DNA of 64,000 nt from Amycolatopsis azurea DSM 43854. GTDB lineage: Bacteria > Actinomycetota > Actinomycetes > Mycobacteriales > Pseudonocardiaceae. Made by a program: the position numbers and the translations under genes. This document shows positions 59,676-64,000 of this stretch, one piece after another; position 1 is the stretch's first letter; the number at the start of each line of letters is the position of its first letter. A model generated the notes under the pieces. The model was given only the letters and a program-made list of their open reading frames with translations. It was not told where the DNA came from and did no database searches. The DNA lies in contig NZ_MUXN01000027.1 in assembly GCF_001995215.1 (NCBI RefSeq), positions 310,001 to 374,000 on the forward strand. Direction: 5' to 3'.

Positions 59676-60074
59676 CTACTTCTTGCCGTGCTCCAGCGGA
59701 GGAGCGATCTGCGCGCCCGTCTTCTCTTCGACGCGCTCGTCGTCCTTCGACTCGACGACCGGCGCCTCGACGACGGCCTCGTCGTCGAGGATGTCCTCGT
59801 CGGTCTCGACGACCGGCTCGACCTTCTCGCGGACGGCCTGGCGCAGCCAGGTGGTCACGACGCCGGGAGCGATCTCGAGGTCGATCGTGGTGTCGGCGGA
59901 GGCGTCGGCGACAGACGCGTAGAGACCGGAGGTGGTCATCACCCGGTCACCGGGAGCGAGGCTCGAGAGCAGCTCCTGCTGCGCTGCCGCCGCCTTCTTC
60001 TGCTTACGGGTGCCCATGACGAGCGGAATCGCCACAACGAGCATCAGGAGCAGCGGCAGCAATAACTGGTTCAT
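59676..60074 (-). CDS. yajC: Preprotein translocase accessory subunit YajC
   Basis: 132 residues: one N-terminal helix (LLLPLLLMLVVAIPLVMG), then the conserved QQELLSSLAPGDRVMTTSGLYASV, and a long acidic tail rich in Glu, Asp and Val (about 85-125). The tail is longer and more acidic than in most YajC proteins. It interacts with SecDF. The gene lies between ruvB and secD in the standard order. Confidence 0.95.
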   Translation of the reverse strand: MNQLLLPLLLMLVVAIPLVMGTRKQKKAAAAQQELLSSLAPGDRVMTTSGLYASVADASADTTIDLEIAPGVVTTWLRQAVREKVEPVVETDEDILDDEAVVEAPVVESKDDERVEEKTGAQIAPPLEHGKK

Positions 60075-60219
60075 GATTCTCCATTTCGAGCGGACGCCGC
60101 GCGGTGCGCTGTTTTGTCCGGTTTGGCGGGGTGTGCTCTACCCGAGTGTGCCAGGTGCCAGCGGAAACTCCACCACCACCCGTCGCCACCACGGGCCCCG
60201 GACCTCGTGAACGGTCCGG

Positions 60220-61296
60220 TCAGTCCTGGTCGAACAGGTTCGGGCCGCCCTGCTCGCTCCGGGTGGCACCGGCCGGAGCCGGCAGGCCGAGATGTTCCCA
60301 CGCGGCCGCCGTGGCGACCCGGCCGCGAGGAGTGCGCGCGAGCATACCGGCGCGGACCAGGTAAGGCTCGCACACCTCTTCCACCGTAGTCGGTTCCTCC
60401 CCCACCGCGACGGCCAGCGTCGACACGCCGACGGGGCCGCCGCCGAACGACCGGACCAGTGCCGTCAGCACCGCGCGGTCGAGCCTGTCGAGGCCGAGTT
60501 CGTCGACGTCGTAGACCTCCAGCGCGGCGCGCGCGATCTTGCGCGTGACCTTGCCGTCGGCCCGGACCTCGGCGTAGTCGCGTACCCGGCGCAGGAGCCG
60601 GTTCGCGATCCGGGGTGTGCCGCGGGACCGGCGGGCGATCTCCGCACAGCCGTCCCGGTCGATGTCGACGTCGAGGATCGTGGCGGCGCGACGGGCGACG
60701 AGCTCCAGTTCGCTGTCGGTGTAGAACTCCATCTGCCCGGTGAAACCGAACCGGTCACGCAGCGGACCGGTCAGCGAGCCGGACCGCGTCGTGGCTCCGA
60801 CCAGCGTGAACGGCGCGATCTCCAGCGGGATGCTGGTGGCGCCGGGGCCCTTTCCGACGACGACATCGACGCGGAAGTCCTCCATCGCGAGGTACAGCAT
60901 CTCCTCGGCGGGACGGGCGATGCGGTGGATCTCGTCGATGAACAGGACGTCGCCCGGCGCGAGGTTGGACAGCATCGCGGCCAGGTCGCCCGCGCGTTCG
61001 AGCGCCGGTCCGGAGGTGATCCGGATGGCGGCGTTGAGTTCGGCGGCGACGATCATCGCCATACTCGTCTTGCCCAGTCCCGGCGGGCCGGAGAGCAGGA
61101 CGTGATCCGGCGGGACACCCCGGCGTCGCGCGCTCTCCAGGACGAGTTCGAGCTGTTCACGCACCCGCGGCTGACCGACGAACTCGTCCAGCTTGCGCGG
61201 GCGCAGCGTGGTCTCGACCTCGCGTTCGCCTGTCTGCGGCAGCGCCGAAAGCGTCTCGTCGTCCGCCTCGAATTCCGTCACGGCCTCATAGTCCAT
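60220..61296 (-). CDS. ruvB: Holliday junction branch-migration ATPase RuvB
   Basis: 358 residues. Walker [10 protein letters not shown], Walker B LFIDEIHR and sensor 1 GATTRSG are all standard, with the N-terminal [18 protein letters not shown] and the C-terminal winged helix ([36 protein letters not shown]). Two hexamers of this motor, loaded by RuvA, drive branch migration. It starts eight bases after ruvA ends. Confidence 0.98.
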   Translation of the reverse strand: MDYEAVTEFEADDETLSALPQTGEREVETTLRPRKLDEFVGQPRVREQLELVLESARRRGVPPDHVLLSGPPGLGKTSMAMIVAAELNAAIRITSGPALERAGDLAAMLSNLAPGDVLFIDEIHRIARPAEEMLYLAMEDFRVDVVVGKGPGATSIPLEIAPFTLVGATTRSGSLTGPLRDRFGFTGQMEFYTDSELELVARRAATILDVDIDRDGCAEIARRSRGTPRIANRLLRRVRDYAEVRADGKVTRKIARAALEVYDVDELGLDRLDRAVLTALVRSFGGGPVGVSTLAVAVGEEPTTVEEVCEPYLVRAGMLARTPRGRVATAAAWEHLGLPAPAGATRSEQGGPNLFDQD

Positions 61297-61304
61297 GTGA
61301 CGGG

Positions 61305-61904
61305 TTACCGCTTACGCCCGAGGGTGGCCAACGCGGCGCGCAGCACGGACGACGTCGTGTGGCCTTCGCCCTCGCTGAGCACCTTGTCGACGGACTGCTC
61401 GGCCTGTTTGGCCGGGAAGCCGAGACCCGCGAGCGCCTCGACGACCTCGTTCCGCAGCGCGCCGGGCGCGACGACGGCCGGGGAGCCGTCGGTCGGGCCC
61501 GCGAGCGCGGTGACCTTGTCGCGCAGTTCGAGGGTGAGCCGCTCGGCGCCCTTGCGGCCGATGCCGGGCACCTGGGTGAGCACGGTGATGTTGCCTTCGA
61601 CCAGCGCGGATCGCAGCTTGTCGGGGTCGAGGACGGCCAGCGTCGCCAGCGCGAGCCGAGGGCCGATCCCGGAGACCGTCTGCAGCAGGCCGAACAGTTC
61701 GCGGGCGTCGGCGTCGGCGAAACCGAACAGCGTCAGGGAATCCTCGCGGACCACGAGCGCGGTGTGCAGCATCGCCTGTTCACCGCGGCGAAGCGTCGCG
61801 AGGGTGGCTGGGGTGGCCTGCACGGCGAAGCCCACTCCCCCGACCTCGATCACGACGTGGTCGAGACCGATGGAGAGGATTTCTCCGCGTACCGAGGAGA
61901 TCAT
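61305..61904 (-). CDS. ruvA: Holliday junction DNA-binding protein RuvA
   Basis: 199 residues from the ATG at 61904, which overlaps the ruvC stop by four bases. Domain I ([26 protein letters not shown]), the tandem helix-hairpin-helix domain ([39 protein letters not shown]) and the C-terminal RuvB-binding domain ([20 protein letters not shown]) are all present. Confidence 0.98.
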   Translation of the reverse strand: MISSVRGEILSIGLDHVVIEVGGVGFAVQATPATLATLRRGEQAMLHTALVVREDSLTLFGFADADARELFGLLQTVSGIGPRLALATLAVLDPDKLRSALVEGNITVLTQVPGIGRKGAERLTLELRDKVTALAGPTDGSPAVVAPGALRNEVVEALAGLGFPAKQAEQSVDKVLSEGEGHTTSSVLRAALATLGRKR

Positions 61905-62485
61905 CGAGCCGCTCCCTGCGTTTTGGCTGCTTTGGCCGCGGCGGCGAGCCGGGCCTTGTGGTTCTTGGCGATCTCGGCCGCCCTGGCTTCGGCTTCGGCG
62001 AGCCGGACGCGCATCGGTTCGCGCCACAGATGGCAGATGGCGAGCGCGAGCGCGTCTGCGGCGTCCGCCGGATGCGGTTTGACCTCGAGACCGAGAAGTC
62101 GCATGACCATACCGGTGACCTGGGCCTTGTCCGCACGGCCGGAGCCGGTGACGGCGGCCTTGACCTCACTCGGCGTATGGAACACGACCGGCAGCCCGCG
62201 TTTGGCGGCCGCGAGCGCGACGACGCCGCCCGCCTGCGCCGTGCCCATCGCGGTGCGCACGTTGTGCTGCGCGAAGACCCGCTCCACGGCGACGGCCTCG
62301 GGCTTGTAGCGATCCATCCACCGCTCGGCGGCGTCGGAGATCCCCAGCAGGCGCACGGAAAGATCGGCGTCCGGCGGGGTCCGCACGACGTCGACGGCCA
62401 CGGCGCGGACGGTGCGGCCCGTGCCGCCGTCGACCACTCCGAGCCCGCACCTGGTCAGACCGGGGTCGACCCCGAGTACCCGCAC
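61901..62485 (-). CDS. ruvC: Holliday junction resolvase RuvC
   Basis: 194 residues. The catalytic carboxylates are in [11 protein letters not shown] (Asp7), AVERVF (Glu) and [14 protein letters not shown] (two Asp). The C-terminal 30 residues form an Ala/Lys-rich helix that is longer than in E. coli. It cuts Holliday junctions moved by RuvAB. It is the first gene of the ruvCAB unit, with a divergent cupin gene upstream. Confidence 0.98.
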   Translation of the reverse strand: MRVLGVDPGLTRCGLGVVDGGTGRTVRAVAVDVVRTPPDADLSVRLLGISDAAERWMDRYKPEAVAVERVFAQHNVRTAMGTAQAGGVVALAAAKRGLPVVFHTPSEVKAAVTGSGRADKAQVTGMVMRLLGLEVKPHPADAADALALAICHLWREPMRVRLAEAEARAAEIAKNHKARLAAAAKAAKTQGAAR

Positions 62486-62560
62486 GCTTTCCTCCGCTCC
62501 CGGCGAACATCAGTTCGAGATCCGAGGCTACCCGGAGGTGCCGCCGGGCAAGATGAGGAC

Positions 62561-63007
62561 ATGCCGAGCCCCGACGACTTCACCCTTCATCTGGGTCTTC
62601 AGCCGCTGCCCGTGGAGGGCGGCCGCTGGGCACAGAGCTGGCGTGACGACACTGCTTCTTCGATCTACTACTTGCTCGTCCCGCCGGAGACCTCGGCGCC
62701 GCATCGGCTGGACCGGCTGGAGATCTACGCCCACCACGCCGGAGCGCCGGTGCGGATGCTGCTGCTGTACCCGGACGGCCGGATCTCACGGCCGGTGCTG
62801 GGTCCGGACGTCGCGGCGGGCCAGCGTCCGCAGGTGGCGGTGCCGGCCGGGGTCTGGCAGGCGTCGGTGAGTACCGGTGAGTGGAGCCTGCTCGGGACCG
62901 TGGTGGTGCCGCCCTACACGGACGACTGCGTGGAGTTCCGCTCCGCGGCGGCTTTGGCGGCGGAATGGCCGGACGCGACTGAGGATCTGGCGCCCTGGCT
63001 GGCGTGA
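62561..63007 (+). CDS. Cupin DUF985 family protein
   Basis: 148 residues from the ATG at 62561. The sequence follows the DUF985 (cupin_5) pattern: an N-terminal LGLQPLPVEGGRWAQSWRDD, SSIYYLLVPPETSAPHRLDRLEIYAHHAG in the first cupin half, and GVWQASVSTGEWSLLGTVVVPPY followed by FRSAA in the second. Members are small sugar-binding-like cupins of unknown reaction. It is divergent from ruvC. A gap filled with palindromes follows. Confidence 0.88.
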   Translation: MPSPDDFTLHLGLQPLPVEGGRWAQSWRDDTASSIYYLLVPPETSAPHRLDRLEIYAHHAGAPVRMLLLYPDGRISRPVLGPDVAAGQRPQVAVPAGVWQASVSTGEWSLLGTVVVPPYTDDCVEFRSAAALAAEWPDATEDLAPWLA

Positions 63008-63037
63008 GTGGTGCCGGGTGCGTCTCCTTGCGCCGAA

Positions 63038-63092
63038 GTCCGTGAAGGCCTCCTTCACTACCTTCAGGGTAGGCAAGGAGGCCTTCACGGAC
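63038..63092. repeat. AAGG/CCTT palindrome, 18-bp arms
   Basis: GTCCGTGAAGGCCTCCTT (63038-63055) and its exact complement (63075-63092) enclose CACTACCTTCAGGGTAGGC, which contains its own CTACC/GGTAG stem. It lies 30 bases after the cupin stop and could end that transcript. It is the first of three palindromes in the 375-base gap 63008-63382, in which no gene is supported. Confidence 0.8.
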
Positions 63093-63130
63093 CGGGCCAG
63101 CAGTCAGCCGACGCCAGCTGCGCCCTTGCA

Positions 63131-63247
63131 GTACATGAAGGACCCCTTCCTTGCGCCTAGCGCCGTGAAGGGGTCCTTCATGTACTTGGACAGGTGCGAA
63201 AGCCGAGTTCCTCCGGCTGAGCCGAGGGAAGGGGTCCTTCACGCGCA
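63131..63247. repeat. Composite AAGG/CCTT palindromic repeat, locus 2
   Basis: The same two modules as at 39220-39337: a first hairpin with perfect arms GTACATGAAGGACCCCTTC and complement, around GCGCCTAGCG, then CGAAAGCCGAGTTCCTC, CGGCTGAGCCG and GGGTCCTTCACGCG. Compared with locus 1 a C-G pair of the first stem has become A-T, and the loop CTAG is kept. Confidence 0.75.
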
Positions 63248-63293
63248 ACCGTTGTGACTGATGGTGCTGCCGAGGCTGATGGTGACGTTCCCG

Positions 63294-63350
63294 AGTCCGT
63301 GAAGGCCTCCTTGAGGGACTCTGGGTCCCTCAAGGAGGCCTTCACGGACT
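63294..63350. repeat. AAGG/CCTT palindrome, 26-bp perfect arms
   Basis: AGTCCGTGAAGGCCTCCTTG (start of the left arm, 63294-63319) pairs perfectly with 63325-63350, leaving only a five-base loop (TCTGG). It shares GTCCGTGAAGGCCTCCTT with the palindrome at 63038. It lies 33 bases beyond the stop of the convergent DUF4262 gene and could terminate it. Confidence 0.82.
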
Positions 63351-63382
63351 TACGACTCGTACGACGAGACCCCGGCCAAGAC

Positions 63383-63913
63383 TCAGGGGCCGTCGACGCC
63401 CGGCGTCCAGCTCTCCGGGTCACCGGATTCGGTCAGCACCGGCTGGTACAGCGCGAAGCCTTCCGGCGCGTCCGGATGCCACGGGAAGTGCCCGTCCGGT
63501 GTGGCGACGATCAGCTGCAACGCCGGGAAGTCCCCGTCCGGGTAGATCAGGAACGCGCTCCCGAAGTACTCGGGATAGTGCCCCTTCGCGACCCGCTCGA
63601 AGACCACCGGCGCGCCCTCGAAGAAATCGTCGTAGCGCTTGCCGACCTCGAAGATCTCGCCGGCGGCCGCGCGGTCGACGTAGGCGTCGAGCAGGACCGG
63701 CCCCATCTGCCCGGGCAGTCCGATGACGACCGCTTCCGCCACGTTGTGCAGCGCCCAGGCGCACGCGGTGAAACAGAAGGGCGCGTCGTTCTCGTCGCCC
63801 TCGACCGCGATGACCGCGTTCCCTCTCGCCTGAGCCTGCGACTCGATCCACTGGACGAGTTCGGTTTCTTCGGCGGTGAGGGCATCGGCTTCGGAGGTCG
63901 TCACGCGCGACAT
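63383..63913 (-). CDS. DUF4262-like protein
   Basis: 176 residues from the ATG at 63913. The sequence fits the DUF4262 pattern: NAPFCFT-like NDAPFCFTACAWALHNVAEAVVIGLP near the N terminus, a central acidic helix, and FGSAFLIYPDGDFPALQLIVATPDGHFPWHPD near the end. The family is common in actinobacteria, has no known reaction, and is sometimes found with toxin or mobile genes, which are not seen here. It is convergent with the cupin gene across the repeat-filled gap. Confidence 0.75.
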   Translation of the reverse strand: MSRVTTSEADALTAEETELVQWIESQAQARGNAVIAVEGDENDAPFCFTACAWALHNVAEAVVIGLPGQMGPVLLDAYVDRAAAGEIFEVGKRYDDFFEGAPVVFERVAKGHYPEYFGSAFLIYPDGDFPALQLIVATPDGHFPWHPDAPEGFALYQPVLTESGDPESWTPGVDGP

Positions 63914-64000
63914 TCTGCCCCACGCGAGCGCCCGCACCTAGTCCCGGGACCGATTTTCCGCGGCATGGCGGGAAAAACGATCAGCCGACCTCGGCCATGA

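Noticed and set aside
63254-64000. Plus-strand open frame reaching the right edge
   Set aside because: It is antisense to the DUF4262 gene and starts inside a palindrome. The last 87 bases hold no supportable gene; a minus-strand MAEVG-stop end at 63981-63998 is too short to call.
1-64000. CRISPR arrays, tRNA or rRNA genes, prophage
   Set aside because: No regularly spaced direct repeats, cloverleaf sequences, rRNA-like stretches or phage genes were seen on reading through.

Overview
The window is chromosomal DNA from a high-GC Gram-positive filamentous actinomycete, most probably a member of the Pseudonocardiales close to Amycolatopsis. The support is the very strong third-position GC bias, frequent GTG starts with GGAGG-type ribosome sites, the ruvCAB-yajC-secDF-apt-rel block typical of actinobacteria, a Streptomyces-type conservon, a large SARP/AfsR regulator, and small actinobacterial families (DUF3040, DUF6131, DUF5753). 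The genus is an inference from these features. No rRNA, tRNA, CRISPR array, prophage or transposase gene was seen.

1-14.1 kb is a catabolic island for oxalate and formate (or a closely related C2/2-hydroxyacid substrate). Three minus-strand units lie around a divergent FadR-type GntR regulator: panE-like/fdhA/fdhB; a unit with a ThDP oxalyl-CoA decarboxylase-like lyase, a formyl-CoA transferase-like enzyme, an NDP-forming acyl-CoA synthetase and an oxalate/formate antiporter; and a second antiporter with fdhD. Each unit is preceded by the same 16-bp sequence, AGATTGYATACMGTAT, and a split version precedes the regulator, so the island looks like one local regulon. The inferred flow is oxalate uptake, CoA activation, decarboxylation to formyl-CoA, release of formate, and oxidation to CO2 by a molybdenum formate dehydrogenase whose catalytic subunit lacks the usual N-terminal iron-sulfur domain.

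14.1-24.8 kb holds accessory and housekeeping genes: two GNAT acetyltransferases, an epoxide hydrolase, a MerR regulator, a prolyl-aminopeptidase-like hydrolase, a LysE exporter, a MetE-core protein, a DinB polymerase, and S-adenosylhomocysteine hydrolase (ahcY). The ahcY leader contains a convincing SAH riboswitch whose pseudoknot competes with an intrinsic terminator.

24.5-36.5 kb contains ku, a four-gene conservon (kinase-like, Roadblock, DUF742, GTPase) whose fifth gene is a StyA-type flavin monooxygenase, a TetR-controlled heterodimeric ABC exporter, and a phosphoesterase-ligase protein whose ligase domain has lost its catalytic lysine. 36-53.5 kb has a STAS protein, a CYTH-CHAD protein, a DUF5753 regulator, an erythromycin-esterase-like protein, a 988-residue AfsR-type regulator, a DJ-1 enzyme beside a GlxA-type regulator, a YibE/F membrane protein, a secreted cyclophilin, and a secreted metzincin-like protease. 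53.5-62.5 kb is the conserved rel-apt-secF-secD-yajC-ruvB-ruvA-ruvC block, and the window closes with a DUF985 cupin, a repeat-filled gap and a DUF4262 protein.

Several families of long, near-perfect palindromes sit between genes: GAGACGGT-core elements with exchangeable arms, AAGGNCCTT composite elements present twice with compensating base changes, a long dyad beside the GntR operators, and a 162-bp TA-flanked foldback element whose ends create the TAG stop codons of both convergent neighbours. These are the main non-coding novelty in the window.
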